Assembly: GCF_022662195.1 (NCBI RefSeq)
Contig: NZ_JAKMCS010000001.1
Span: 434,001-498,000, forward strand
Reading direction: 5' to 3'
Length of the DNA: 64,000 bases
Source: Aestuariivivens insulae
GTDB lineage: Bacteria; Bacteroidota; Bacteroidia; Flavobacteriales; Flavobacteriaceae
The notes below the pieces were generated by a model, which searched no databases, was not told the DNA's origin, and saw only the letters and a program-made list of their open reading frames with translations. Positions 53,229 to 62,995 of the stretch are shown in pieces. A program made the position numbers and the translations under genes. Position 1 is the first letter of the stretch. The number at the start of each line of letters is the position of its first letter.

Positions 53229-56036
53229 ATGAAAAAAGCACTTGTAGTATTAACAGTTTTATTCTTAGGCTTACATGCTGGCTTTGCACAACCCCTTAAT
53301 CTAAATGATAAGTTGCCTGCTGATGCTAAAATTAAGAAAGGTGTACTGTCTAATGGCATGACCTACTATATTCAAAGCACCGATGTGGTAAAAGATGCAG
53401 CCAGTTACTATATCATTCAAAATGCAGGTTCGGTATTGGAAAATGAAGATCAACAAGGGTTGGCTCACTTTCTGGAGCATATGGCGTTTAATGGAACTGA
53501 AAATTTTGAAGGCAAAGGCATTTTAAATACCCTTCAAAAGCATGGTGCCGTTTTTGGAAAAGATATTAATGCCTATACCTCTTTCGACGAAACGGTTTAT
53601 AATATGAACCATATACCAACAACCCCAGAGTTAATCGATACCTGTTTATTGGTGCTTCACGATTGGTCCAATTATCTGTTGCTTACAGATGAGGAAATCG
53701 ATGCAGAGCGTGGTGTCATTAAAGAAGAATGGCGTACAAGACAGTCTGGCCGCATGAGAATATTTAAGAAGCAGTTGCCGGTTTTGTTTAACAATACCAA
53801 ATATGCCGAGCGTATGCCCATAGGTTTAATGGATGTAGTCGAAAACTTTGAATATAAGGCCTTACGCGATTTTTATCACGATTGGTACAGAACCGATTTA
53901 CAGGCTATAGCTATTGTAGGCGATGTAGATGTGAACCTTATTGAACAAAAGATAAAAGATTTGTTTTCAGACATTTCTGCTGTAGAAAACCCGAAGGAGC
54001 GCACCATTGTATATATACCAGATAATAACGAGATGCTGTATACTATGGCCATGGATGAGGAAGTGACCACATCTAGCATAGGCTTTAATATTAGACACCC
54101 CAAATCCTTGAAAGATCAAACCGTAGCCGACCTAAAAGAATCATTGTTAAATAACATGATAACAAGCATGTTGTCGTCAAGAATAAAAGAGCTTACCCAA
54201 AAACCAGACGCGCCATTTTTAGGCGTATGGATTAGTTACCGCAAAAACACAAGGACAGCCAATGCCTTTAGTGTAAACATTTCCCCTAAGCCCAATAAAC
54301 AACACGAGGCTTTTAAAGTGACTTTAGAAGAAGTAAATCGTGCCGTAAAATTTGGCTTTACTAAAGAAGAGATCGATCGCACCGTTGTGCAGTTTAAGAA
54401 CTATTATGAGAACCAAATAGCCAAGCAGGACGATCGTAGTCATGGTGCCTTGGTACAGACCATGCAACAAAACTATTTGGATAACGAGGCAATGACAGCT
54501 ATTGAAGACGAATACAACATCGTTAAATCTTTGTTTGAAACATTAAGCGAAGAAGCATTACATGACAGAATGAAGGCTTTGTATACTTCAAAAAACAGAT
54601 ATGTAAGTGTTGTAGGTGTTGAAGGAAATAATAATCTATCAGAAGAAGACGCTGTTCGTATTATAAAAACGGTGGAAAACGATGCAAGCCTTGAACCTTA
54701 TACCGATGGTTTCGCAGGAAAAACATTAATTTCAAATATCGATATAACCGCAGGTAGTATAGTTTCCGAAGATAAAAATGAAGCCATAGGCGCTACGACC
54801 TATAAATTAAGTAATGGTATAACGGTACACTATAAGTTTGCCGATAAAAATAAAAACGATGTTAAGTTAAGCGCATTGAGTTATGGTGGGCTGTCCTTGG
54901 TTAAAGATGAAGATTTGCCATCGGCAGAATATGCCAGTGCTATTGCACAAGAATCTGGACTTGGAGATTATTCTGCTGTCGATTTAAGTAAAGTGTTAGC
55001 GGGAAAAACAGCCTCTACTAGTGTGAAAATTTCGGGACTTAGTGAAATCGTTAGTGGGTCATCGGTCACAAAAGATGTGGAAACCATGTTGCAAATGGTT
55101 TACTTACGATTTGTAAAACCACGATTCGATGAAGATGCATTTAAGGTGTTTCAAGGGCAGATAGATAGTTATATTATTAGAAAATCAAAAAACATCAATT
55201 CAAAAATAGCAGATAGTGTAACCGTAGCGTTATATGGCAAAAACAATCCAAAGCATCGTTTGTTTACTAAAGCATATGCTAGCGAAATTAATTTCGATAA
55301 GATTCAAACAATCTATAAACAGCGCTTTAACAATGCGGCCGATTTTGAATTTTTTATTGTAGGTGATGTTACAGAAGCACAGTTAAAGCCTTTATTGGAA
55401 AAGTATATTGCCAGTATTCCAACAAATGAAACTACTGAGGAGTGGCTGGATAATTCGGTGAATTGGGTTAAGGATAACATCGATAAAGATGTGTACTTAA
55501 CCATGGAAGATCCAAAGAGTACAGTAAAAATAGCTTACAAGAATACCATCGAGTATAATTTAAAAAATAAGTTATTGGCCAGAACTTTGGGAGATATCTT
55601 AACATTAAGATATACAGAAACCTTAAGGGAAGAAGAAGGCGGTACTTACGGAGCAGGGGCATATGCTCGTATTTCAAAGCGTCCCAAACAAGAAGCCTTT
55701 ATTAATGTAGGTTTTGATTGTAACCCCGATAAGGTAGAAAAGTTAGCTTCAATCGTTCATAACGAACTGAAAAAAATTGCAGAAGGTGATATTAGTCAGG
55801 TAGACCTCGATAAAACGACTACCAATTATTTAAAAGAAAGACAGCAAGAGGTTGGTTTCAATAGTTACGACATGAATTTGTTAACCACCTTTTATCGTGA
55901 GGGCTATAATATAGATGCCCCCGAAAACTTTGAAAACATTGTTAATAATATTACGGCAGAACAGCTAAAAGCGTTTACCGCTAAAGTATTGAATGGAGCA
56001 AAGACTTATGAAATTATTGTTAAACCAAAAAAATAA
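53229..56036 (+). CDS. M16 family zinc peptidase (insulinase/pitrilysin type), exported
   Basis: 935 residues with a signal peptide (ending LHAGFAQ). The inverted zinc motif HxxEH is in GLAHFLEHMAFNGT (His80, Glu83, His84), with a downstream glutamate in ERGVIKEEWRTR. A second, inactive M16 half (about 510-930) completes the clam-shell, with LREEEGGTYGAGAYARIS. These enzymes cut short unfolded peptides inside a closed chamber. Periplasmic location next to SusCD and thioredoxins suggests processing of imported peptides. Confidence 0.92.
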   Translation: MKKALVVLTVLFLGLHAGFAQPLNLNDKLPADAKIKKGVLSNGMTYYIQSTDVVKDAASYYIIQNAGSVLENEDQQGLAHFLEHMAFNGTENFEGKGILNTLQKHGAVFGKDINAYTSFDETVYNMNHIPTTPELIDTCLLVLHDWSNYLLLTDEEIDAERGVIKEEWRTRQSGRMRIFKKQLPVLFNNTKYAERMPIGLMDVVENFEYKALRDFYHDWYRTDLQAIAIVGDVDVNLIEQKIKDLFSDISAVENPKERTIVYIPDNNEMLYTMAMDEEVTTSSIGFNIRHPKSLKDQTVADLKESLLNNMITSMLSSRIKELTQKPDAPFLGVWISYRKNTRTANAFSVNISPKPNKQHEAFKVTLEEVNRAVKFGFTKEEIDRTVVQFKNYYENQIAKQDDRSHGALVQTMQQNYLDNEAMTAIEDEYNIVKSLFETLSEEALHDRMKALYTSKNRYVSVVGVEGNNNLSEEDAVRIIKTVENDASLEPYTDGFAGKTLISNIDITAGSIVSEDKNEAIGATTYKLSNGITVHYKFADKNKNDVKLSALSYGGLSLVKDEDLPSAEYASAIAQESGLGDYSAVDLSKVLAGKTASTSVKISGLSEIVSGSSVTKDVETMLQMVYLRFVKPRFDEDAFKVFQGQIDSYIIRKSKNINSKIADSVTVALYGKNNPKHRLFTKAYASEINFDKIQTIYKQRFNNAADFEFFIVGDVTEAQLKPLLEKYIASIPTNETTEEWLDNSVNWVKDNIDKDVYLTMEDPKSTVKIAYKNTIEYNLKNKLLARTLGDILTLRYTETLREEEGGTYGAGAYARISKRPKQEAFINVGFDCNPDKVEKLASIVHNELKKIAEGDISQVDLDKTTTNYLKERQQEVGFNSYDMNLLTTFYREGYNIDAPENFENIVNNITAEQLKAFTAKVLNGAKTYEIIVKPKK

Positions 56037-56115
56037 AAGCGTACTTCTTACACTAAACTTTTCCTCATAAGCAATATATTTGAATTAGTCACTCAAAATT
56101 AAGAGAAGAAGTTTT

Positions 56116-56150
56116 GGAAGGGTTACACTACCCAAGTAACCCTTCCTTTA
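56116..56150. terminator. Strong hairpin after the M16 gene
   Basis: A perfect 11-bp stem GGAAGGGTTAC (56116-56126) / GTAACCCTTCC (56136-56146), with a 9-nt loop and a short TTTAT tail, 80 bp after the stop codon. The weak T-run lowers certainty. Confidence 0.68.
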
Positions 56151-56165
56151 TAAATATTAAACCAA

Positions 56166-56173
56166 TACATTTG
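56166..56173 (+). promoter_or_regulatory. -7 element of the dsbD-alpha/dsbD transcript
   Basis: TACATTTG is a perfect TAnnTTTG match, 44 bp before the GTG start of the first gene. No clear -33 box. Confidence 0.42.
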
Positions 56174-56217
56174 TAGTTTATGAAACGAATACAAATGAAT
56201 CATAAAAATTTAAACGT

Positions 56218-56664
56218 GTGAAAAAAATAATTATAATACTGTTTTTAAGTTTAAGCGTTAATGCCATAGCACAAATTCATAACCCCGTTAAGTGGTCTAC
56301 CGCTGTAGAGAAAATATCGGATACAGAATACGAACTAATAGCCACGGCAACTATTGATGGCCAATGGCATTTATACTCCCAAACCGTGCCAGAAGATGGG
56401 CCAATACCAACAACCTTTACTTACGAGAGCAGTAAAAATTATCTAAAAAAAGGAAATACTAAAGAAGGCGAAGGACATACAGTAGATGATAAGGTTTTTG
56501 ATATGCGAATTAAATATTTTGGTAAAAAAGCCGATTTTAAGCAACGTATCAAGTTAAAGACCAAAGACGCTTTTAAGGTTAAAGGCGTTGTGGAGTATAT
56601 GGTATGCAACGACACACAGTGTTTACCACCTACCGAAGTAGATTTAGTATTCAATATAAAGTAA
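56218..56664 (+). CDS. Stand-alone DsbD N-terminal (alpha) domain protein
   Basis: 148 residues, GTG start, signal peptide ending NAIAQ. The rest matches the first ~125 residues of the next gene: [35 protein letters not shown], and a Cys pair in [17 protein letters not shown]. In DsbD this domain passes electrons to periplasmic partners. A free copy could be a soluble shuttle between DsbD and the TlpA lipoproteins upstream. It looks like a local duplication. Confidence 0.87.
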   Translation: MKKIIIILFLSLSVNAIAQIHNPVKWSTAVEKISDTEYELIATATIDGQWHLYSQTVPEDGPIPTTFTYESSKNYLKKGNTKEGEGHTVDDKVFDMRIKYFGKKADFKQRIKLKTKDAFKVKGVVEYMVCNDTQCLPPTEVDLVFNIK

Positions 56665-56706
56665 TGGGTTATTAAATAAGCCAACCAAAACAAAGAATAA
56701 AACATT

Positions 56707-58653
56707 ATGAGAAAGTATATCTTACTTTTAATCGCTTTAGTAAGCTTTTCAGGGTTCTCCCAGATGATCCCAGATGTAAAATGGACCACGTCTGTAGAAA
56801 AGCTTTCAGATACAGAATATAACCTAGTCTCAAAGGCAACCATTCCATCAGGTTTTCATTTGTATTCCCAAACCGTACCAGAAGGCGGGCCAATACCAAC
56901 TACTTTTACTTATGACGATGAAGGCGGAACTATTAAATTAATAGGAAATACAAGCGAAGAAGAAGGGCATACTGTCGATGACGCTGTTTTTGAAATGAAA
57001 ATTAAGTATTTTGAGAATAGTACAGTATTTAAACAAAAAGTTGAAGTTTCAGAAGGTTTAGCCCAAGTGAACGCTTTTGTAGAGTTTATGATCTGTAACG
57101 ATACACAATGTTCACCTCCAACGGAGGTTGATTTGGTATTTAAGCTTTCGGAAAAAGATAAAGCGAGTACAGCTTCAGTTTCAGCAACAGTAGATAAATC
57201 TTCGGGAGCAAAAAAATCCAAAGCATCTAAAAGAGGGTTGTGGGCTATTTTCTTTATAGCTTTCTTTTCTGGATTTGCAGCCTTATTAACACCATGTGTA
57301 TTCCCTATGATACCCATGACGGTAAGTTTCTTTACCAAGCAAAGTAAAAATAAAGCGGCAGGTATAAGAAATGCTATTATTTATGGTATTTCAATTATTG
57401 TTATTTATGTGTTTTTAGGGGTGTTGGTTAGTTTAATGTTTGGTCCAGATGCCTTAAATGCCTTATCAACAAATGTATGGTTTAACATAGCCTTTTTTCT
57501 CTTACTGTTAATTTTTGCAGTATCCTTTTTAGGTGCTTTCGAAATTATGTTGCCAAATTCATGGGCCAATAAAGTAGATAGACAGGCCGATAGAGGCGGT
57601 TTGATAGGTATATTTTTTATGGCATTGGCCTTAGCTATTGTGTCCTTTTCGTGTACTGGGCCAATAGTAGGAACCTTATTGGTTGAGGCAGCGGCTGGTG
57701 GTAGTCAAGTGGGGCCAATTATAGGTATGTTAGGGTTTTCTTTAGCTATTGCTTTGCCTTTTGCGTTTTTTGCCGCGTTCCCAGGCTGGTTAAATTCTTT
57801 ACCAAAATCTGGAGGCTGGTTAAATACGGTAAAAGTTGTGTTAGGATTTTTGGAATTGGCATTAGCCTTTAAGTTTTTATCCAATGCCGACTTGGTATTA
57901 CAGGCCCATTTTTTAGAACGCGAAGTATTTATAGCCATTTGGATAGCCATATTTGGAGCTTTGGCATTTTACCTTTTCGGAAAAATACAATTGCCCCACG
58001 ATTCACCGGTAACCTACATTTCGGTAGGGCGATTAAGCTTGGGGCTTCTCGTATTATCGTTTACCATTTATATGATTCCAGGACTTTGGGGAGCACCCTT
58101 AAACTTAATCAGTGCCTTTCCACCACCACAGCATTATAGCGAATCGCCTTATGGTGTTGGTGGAGCAGTAGCGAAAGGGCACGAAGGTGTGCCAGAGGGG
58201 GCTCATTTAATGCCGCCACATAATATATTGGCGTTTAACGACTACGATAAAGGCCTTGCATATGCCAAAAAAGTAGGGAAGCCAGTGATGATAGATTTTA
58301 CGGGGCACGCCTGCGTAAACTGTAGAAAAATGGAAATGAATGTTTGGGTGAAGCCTAAAGTGCTCGATATTTTAAAAAACGACGTGGTACTTATTTCGCT
58401 TTATGTTGATGATAAGCGTAAACTAAAAGATGAAGAAGTGGTAGAATCTCAATTGAAACCTGGGAAAAAGTTAAAGTATATTGGTCAAAAATGGAGCGAA
58501 CTCCAAACCATTAAATATAAAACTAATTCACAGCCATTCTATGTGCTTATGGATCATAATGAAGAAAACTTAATAGATCCAGTAGCCTATACGCCAGATG
58601 TAGATGAATATTACGATTGGTTGAAAAAGGGAACTAACAATTTTAAAAAGTAA
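56707..58653 (+). CDS. dsbD: Thiol:disulfide interchange protein DsbD
   Basis: 648 residues in three parts. The periplasmic alpha domain (1-~135) has [13 protein letters not shown]. An eight-helix membrane core has redox Cys197 (TPCVFPMIP) and Cys316 (SFSCTGPIV). The C-terminal thioredoxin domain has [15 protein letters not shown] (Cys536, Cys539). It carries electrons from cytoplasmic thioredoxin to periplasmic thiol proteins. It is 42 bp after its stand-alone alpha-domain homologue, in one operon. Confidence 0.95.
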   Translation: MRKYILLLIALVSFSGFSQMIPDVKWTTSVEKLSDTEYNLVSKATIPSGFHLYSQTVPEGGPIPTTFTYDDEGGTIKLIGNTSEEEGHTVDDAVFEMKIKYFENSTVFKQKVEVSEGLAQVNAFVEFMICNDTQCSPPTEVDLVFKLSEKDKASTASVSATVDKSSGAKKSKASKRGLWAIFFIAFFSGFAALLTPCVFPMIPMTVSFFTKQSKNKAAGIRNAIIYGISIIVIYVFLGVLVSLMFGPDALNALSTNVWFNIAFFLLLLIFAVSFLGAFEIMLPNSWANKVDRQADRGGLIGIFFMALALAIVSFSCTGPIVGTLLVEAAAGGSQVGPIIGMLGFSLAIALPFAFFAAFPGWLNSLPKSGGWLNTVKVVLGFLELALAFKFLSNADLVLQAHFLEREVFIAIWIAIFGALAFYLFGKIQLPHDSPVTYISVGRLSLGLLVLSFTIYMIPGLWGAPLNLISAFPPPQHYSESPYGVGGAVAKGHEGVPEGAHLMPPHNILAFNDYDKGLAYAKKVGKPVMIDFTGHACVNCRKMEMNVWVKPKVLDILKNDVVLISLYVDDKRKLKDEEVVESQLKPGKKLKYIGQKWSELQTIKYKTNSQPFYVLMDHNEENLIDPVAYTPDVDEYYDWLKKGTNNFKK

Positions 58654-58654
58654 A

Positions 58655-58732
58655 TTGGATGAAGGGTGCATTTTGTCTGCAGATGCGCCAAGACCTTCAA
58701 ATGAGAAGTTAATTGACTTGTTTACGAATTAA
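58655..58732 (+). pseudogene. 3' relic of a TlpA-type thioredoxin gene
   Basis: Directly after the dsbD stop, in a different frame, 25 codons plus a stop read LDEGCILSADAPRPSNEKLI then DLFTN. This matches the C terminus of TlpA lipoprotein B (LLDPEGNIVTANAPRPSEDQ). There is no start or upstream coding part. It looks like the tail of a deleted paralogue, with dsbD joined at its breakpoint. Confidence 0.72.
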
Positions 58733-58827
58733 AAATATAATCGATAATAGTTTTAGTTGATTGTTTTAGATAGAAGAATCGCTTTAATATTTTGATGTTA
58801 AGGTGATTCTTTGTTAATTTTCAAATT

Positions 58828-60345
58828 ATGAATGCTATAGCCAATACTCTTAAAAACGTTTTTAGAAAACGTGATCGTTCCAATCTGGAAGATTACTTCA
58901 AACCGTTTAGGGATAATATTATAGGGATTGATCAGGAATTCACTTCGCCTTATGGCAAGCAAAAAATAATCTATTCCGATTGGACGGCCAGTGGTAGGCT
59001 GTATCAACCCATAGAAGAGAAGCTGCAACAGGAAATAGGGCCTTATGTGGCCAATACACATACCGAAACTTCTATTACGGGCTCGGCCATGACCTTGGCT
59101 TATCATGATGCAAGAAACATTATAAAGAAGCACGTTAATGCCTCTAAAGATGATGTGTTGATAACCGTTGGAACGGGTATGACAGGGGCTATTAATAAGT
59201 TTCAGCGTATTTTGGGCTTGAAGGTTTCTGAAAACTTGAAGGACCATACTCAAGTGCCAGACACATTGCGTCCTATCGTTTTTATTTCCCATATGGAACA
59301 CCATTCCAATCAAACCTCATGGTTGGAAACCATAGCCAAAGTAATGGTTATTCCGTGCGATAGTGAAGGACTCATTTGCTTAAAAAGTTTTGAAAAGCTA
59401 TTGCAAGAACACGAAGAATGCCCCATAAAAATAGCCTCGGTTACAGCCTGTTCTAATGTTACGGGAATTAGAACAGCATACCATAAAGTGGCTGCATTGG
59501 TACATAAATACAATGGGCTGTGTTTTGTAGATTTTGCATGTTCGGCACCTTATGTGGCTATAGATATGCATCCAGAAAATGAAGATGAATATTTAGATGC
59601 CATTACATTTTCACCCCATAAATTTTTAGGAGGGCCAGGAACTTCGGGAGTGCTTATATTTAACAAGAAGTTATATAAAAATATGGTGCCCGATAATCCC
59701 GGAGGAGGGACAGTCTCTTACACTAACCCTTGGGGAGACCATGATTATATAGACGATATTGAAACCCGTGAAGATGGTGGTACACCTGGATTCTTACAGG
59801 CCATCCGCGTTGCTTTGGCCATTCGTTTAAAGGAACAGATGGGCGTTAAGCAGATTTTAGATCGCGAGCACGAAATAAACAAACGCGTTTTTAAGGCGCT
59901 CTCAAAGATTAAGAATTTACATATTCTAGCAGATAGGCATACCGACCGTTTGGGCGTGTTTTCATTCTTTATAGACGATGCCCATTATAATTTGGTGGTT
60001 AAAATATTGAACGACCGTTTTGGTGTGCAAACCAGAGGGGGGTGCTCGTGCGCAGGGACCTATGGTCATTTTTTGCTTAATGTTGATCAACCACAATCAA
60101 AAGCCATTGAACAAAAAATATTGGAAGGCTGTCTTATAGAAAGACCGGGATGGATACGTATGTCCATTCACCCAACCATGACCAACGATGAAATCAATTT
60201 TATATGCGATGCCATTAAACAAGTGGCCCAAAACATTAAAGTTTGGGGAGAAGATTACGAGTATAATGCAGCCAAAAATGAATTTATCCATAAAGGGAAC
60301 TTAGCGGTAGAGCAAGATATTACCAAAGCTTGGTTCGACTTGTAG
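58828..60345 (+). CDS. Class V PLP-dependent aminotransferase / cysteine desulfurase-like
   Basis: 505 residues, longer than SufS/NifS (~400). PLP-binding Lys lies in ITFSPHKFLGGPGTSGVL; other markers are VFISHMEHHSNQTSWLE, FVDFACSAPYVAIDMHPE and VQTRGGCSCAGTYGHFLL. The Cys pair in GGCSC is placed as the desulfurase catalytic Cys would be, so sulfur transfer is possible. The ~40-residue N-terminal and C-terminal additions are typical of an uncharacterised Bacteroidetes subgroup. No suf or isc genes are nearby. Confidence 0.85.
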   Translation: MNAIANTLKNVFRKRDRSNLEDYFKPFRDNIIGIDQEFTSPYGKQKIIYSDWTASGRLYQPIEEKLQQEIGPYVANTHTETSITGSAMTLAYHDARNIIKKHVNASKDDVLITVGTGMTGAINKFQRILGLKVSENLKDHTQVPDTLRPIVFISHMEHHSNQTSWLETIAKVMVIPCDSEGLICLKSFEKLLQEHEECPIKIASVTACSNVTGIRTAYHKVAALVHKYNGLCFVDFACSAPYVAIDMHPENEDEYLDAITFSPHKFLGGPGTSGVLIFNKKLYKNMVPDNPGGGTVSYTNPWGDHDYIDDIETREDGGTPGFLQAIRVALAIRLKEQMGVKQILDREHEINKRVFKALSKIKNLHILADRHTDRLGVFSFFIDDAHYNLVVKILNDRFGVQTRGGCSCAGTYGHFLLNVDQPQSKAIEQKILEGCLIERPGWIRMSIHPTMTNDEINFICDAIKQVAQNIKVWGEDYEYNAAKNEFIHKGNLAVEQDITKAWFDL

Positions 60346-60467
60346 AACCAGGCCTACTAAGAGATTGTGGCTTTTATAGTTGAATGTAAGAAATTAAAAA
60401 CCAGATGTTTGTAAGAATATATTGGTTTTTTTTGTAAATTGGTAACTTAACTCTAAAACCATTAACT

Positions 60468-61016
60468 ATGAAAACAGTTTGCTCTATTTTTTGTATTGCA
60501 TTACTATTTGTATCCTGTCAACCAAAGGTTGATAACACAGCTCAACTTAAATTTGAGGAAAATTCTAAAACAGTCAAAGCCTTGATGGATAGCTGGCAAA
60601 GTGAAAATGTAGATTATTCGCTTTATGCCGATGATGTTGTAATTAAGGAAACGGCCTTTGGGGCTAAAAAAGACTCGACAACCCTTGCAGAGATGAAAGA
60701 ACATGACAAAAAATCTTTTGCTGCTTTTGATTTTAAATTTTTAGGAGACCCTGTTTTTTTGCCAGGAGTCAACTCAGAAACTAAAATGGCAGATGGTTCC
60801 GTTAGATACTATGGCGACTGGGAAGTAATACGTTCAGCGACCGATTCTACTGAAGCTAAGTCTGGAACTCTATCGGTCTATCATTCTTTTGATTTTAATG
60901 ATGAAGGCAAAATTGTTTATGAGCAAATGTATGGCGATTTTGGAGGTTTGTGGAAACATTTATTTGAACCCGAAATGGATATGAATAACAACGATGAAGA
61001 TGCGACCGAAGAATAA
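60468..61016 (+). CDS. NTF2/SnoaL-like lipoprotein
   Basis: 182 residues, lipoprotein signal (ALLFVSC). The body resembles the cone-shaped NTF2-like fold: KALMDSWQSENVDYSLYADD, FAAFDFKFLGDPVF, VRYYGDWEVIRSATD and IVYEQMYGDFGGLW. No catalytic residues can be assigned. The tail is very acidic. Single gene, closed by a strong terminator. Confidence 0.68.
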   Translation: MKTVCSIFCIALLFVSCQPKVDNTAQLKFEENSKTVKALMDSWQSENVDYSLYADDVVIKETAFGAKKDSTTLAEMKEHDKKSFAAFDFKFLGDPVFLPGVNSETKMADGSVRYYGDWEVIRSATDSTEAKSGTLSVYHSFDFNDEGKIVYEQMYGDFGGLWKHLFEPEMDMNNNDEDATEE

Positions 61017-61038
61017 AAAACAAGTTTAATATATAATA

Positions 61039-61074
61039 AACCCCCTTAAGTTAATATGACTTAAGGGGGTTTTT
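61039..61074. terminator. Strong bidirectional terminator
   Basis: A 13-bp stem AACCCCCTTAAGT / ACTTAAGGGGGTT with a 7-nt loop and T-runs on both sides, between the NTF2-like gene and the 3' end of ssrA. Confidence 0.9.
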
Positions 61075-61078
61075 ATTG

Positions 61079-61473
61079 TGGAGCCGGAGAGAATCGAACT
61101 CTCGTCCAAACAAGTAACCAAAAGGCTTTCTACACGTTTAGTTTTTATTTGATTTTCGACTAAAAGCCGACTAAAAACCATCTACTTTTAGCTTATCATC
61201 TTAAATTTCGAAGTATTATCGATGCGCTAATACCTCTAGGTTTACTTTTACGATGCCCCTAATTAGAACGCCATAAACCAAGGCTTTCAAGGGACATTTA
61301 GCTTTCCGACCTTGTCGGACAAAGGCTTGAACCTACTATAATTCGGTTATTAAGCAGCTAAAGCGTAGTTATTCTCGCCGTTTAAAATTTGGTCTAGCCT
61401 TTAACGTGTTTCAAAACCATTACACGACGTGCTTACCATTCAATTAATCTCGCTGTCAAAACCAGTCGACCCC
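61079..61473 (-). ncRNA. ssrA: tmRNA (ssrA)
   Basis: The acceptor stem pairs 5' GGGGTCG with 3' CGGCTCC (two wobbles), and the T-arm is GAGAG-TTCGATT-CTCTC. The discriminator is A and CCA is not encoded. The tag reading frame GENNYALAA plus stop lies at 61350-61379 (minus strand), starting at GGC. The overall length of ~395 nt is normal. The RNA rescues stalled ribosomes and marks the incomplete protein for proteolysis. Confidence 0.95.
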
Positions 61474-61514
61474 ATATTGAGATAGTAAATCTTTAATTTG
61501 CGTAATCGAATTAT

Positions 61515-61640
61515 GCCTTGAGCACCCGCCTGCCGGACGGGCAGGTAGTCGAAGGGGCGTTCTTTAGCAATCTCTTTATTACTGGAGATTACTTCGTCGT
61601 TCCTCATTTCGACAAGTTCAATGAACGCCTCGTAATGACG
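61515..61640. repeat. Composite intergenic repeat upstream of ssrA
   Basis: Contains CCTGCC (61529-61534) / GGCAGG (61540-61545), followed by stretches such as GATTACTTCGTCGTTCCTC and CGCCTCGTAATGACG. These resemble repeats scattered through flavobacterial intergenic DNA. An 87-codon frame across it is not a gene. Confidence 0.55.
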
Positions 61641-61761
61641 GCTTCTTATTTAAAAAAGGATGCCGCCTCAATCCTTAACGCAGGGAGCAAAGTTATCAAA
61701 AACTTTGTAATTCAATATAAATCCAAGTACTTTAGTGCAAAAATTATTCCAAGTCCAATAT

Positions 61762-62967
61762 ATGAAGTTTGCCATTATTAAAGAGCGTAAGAACCCGCCA
61801 GATCGTCGTGTGGTTTTTTCACCATCTAAACTTGTTGAAGCCAAACAACAATTTCCACAAGCTACCTTTAAAGTTGAGTCATCAAGCATTCGTGTATTTC
61901 CAGACTCGACTTATCAGGACGTGGGGCTTGAGGTGGTTAATGATATATCGGACTGCGATGTTATGATTGGTGTAAAAGAGGTGCCCATAGAGGCGCTAAT
62001 ACCAAACAAAAAGTACTTTTTCTTTTCGCATACCATAAAAAAGCAATCTTATAATAGAAAGTTGTTACAAGCTATTTTAGATAAGGGCATTGAACTTTAC
62101 GATCATGAAACCATAGTGAATAGTGAAGGATTCCGATTAATAGGTTTTGGTCGTTACGCAGGTATTGTTGGAACCTATAACGGATTTCGGGCATGGGGAT
62201 TAAAATATGGCTCCTGGCATTTGCCAAAGGCAGAAACCTTAGCAGATCAAATAGCTTTAATTTCAGAATTAAAAAACATAGCGCTACCTAATATTAAAAT
62301 ACTGCTTACAGGAAGCGGAAAGGTATCTAACGGCGCACAGGAAATGTTAGATGCTATGGGAGTTAAGCAAGTGTCTGTGGTAGATTATTTGAACGGTACC
62401 TTTAAGGAGTCCGTATATTGCAAAATAGATGTGTTGGACTATAATAAACGTAAAGATGGGCAAACGCTGGATAATTTTGATTTTTTCAAAAACCCACAAG
62501 ATTACGAATCTAATTTTATGCGTTTTGCCAAGATAACCGATTTTTATATTGCGGGACATTTTTATGGCGATGGGGCACCGTATTTGTATACCAGAAACGA
62601 TGTAAAGTCTCCAGAATTTAATATTAAGGTGGTGGCCGATATAAGTTGTGATGTCGATGGTCCTGTGGCGACGACTCTTAGGGCTTCAACTATAGAAGCG
62701 CCTATTTATGGGTATGAGCCCCAAACCGAAACCGAAATCGATTTTAGGGATGAACGGGCCATTACCGTTATGGCGGTAGACAATTTACCGTGTGAATTGC
62801 CTAAAGATGCCAGTGAAGGCTTTGGTGACATGTTCTTAAAGCACGTTATACCTGCTTTTTTTAATGGCGATAAAGATGGGGTCTTACAACGTGCTAAGAT
62901 TACCGAAAACGGAAAACTAACCGAACGTTTTACCTATTTACAGGATTATGTGGATGGAAAAGAATAG
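61762..62967 (+). CDS. Saccharopine-dehydrogenase-like NAD(P)-dependent oxidoreductase
   Basis: I start at the ATG at 61762 (MKFAIIKERKNPPDRRVVFS); an in-frame ATG 9 codons upstream adds nonconserved residues. About 401 residues. The alanine dehydrogenase/transhydrogenase-like N-terminal half has DVMIGVKEVPIEALIPNKKY and FFFSHTIKKQSYN. A Rossmann segment reads IKILLTGSGKVSNGAQEML, and ADISCDVDGPVATTLRAST is typical of lysine-forming saccharopine dehydrogenase relatives. The physiological substrate is uncertain. Confidence 0.85.
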   Translation: MKFAIIKERKNPPDRRVVFSPSKLVEAKQQFPQATFKVESSSIRVFPDSTYQDVGLEVVNDISDCDVMIGVKEVPIEALIPNKKYFFFSHTIKKQSYNRKLLQAILDKGIELYDHETIVNSEGFRLIGFGRYAGIVGTYNGFRAWGLKYGSWHLPKAETLADQIALISELKNIALPNIKILLTGSGKVSNGAQEMLDAMGVKQVSVVDYLNGTFKESVYCKIDVLDYNKRKDGQTLDNFDFFKNPQDYESNFMRFAKITDFYIAGHFYGDGAPYLYTRNDVKSPEFNIKVVADISCDVDGPVATTLRASTIEAPIYGYEPQTETEIDFRDERAITVMAVDNLPCELPKDASEGFGDMFLKHVIPAFFNGDKDGVLQRAKITENGKLTERFTYLQDYVDGKE

Positions 62968-62995
62968 ACAGATTTCATCTTTCTAATTTATTTTT

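Noticed and set aside
61518-61781. 87-codon plus-strand frame upstream of the saccharopine-dehydrogenase-like gene
   Set aside because: It is made of intergenic repeat (the CCTGCC/GGCAGG palindrome and neighbours) and overlaps the real gene start.
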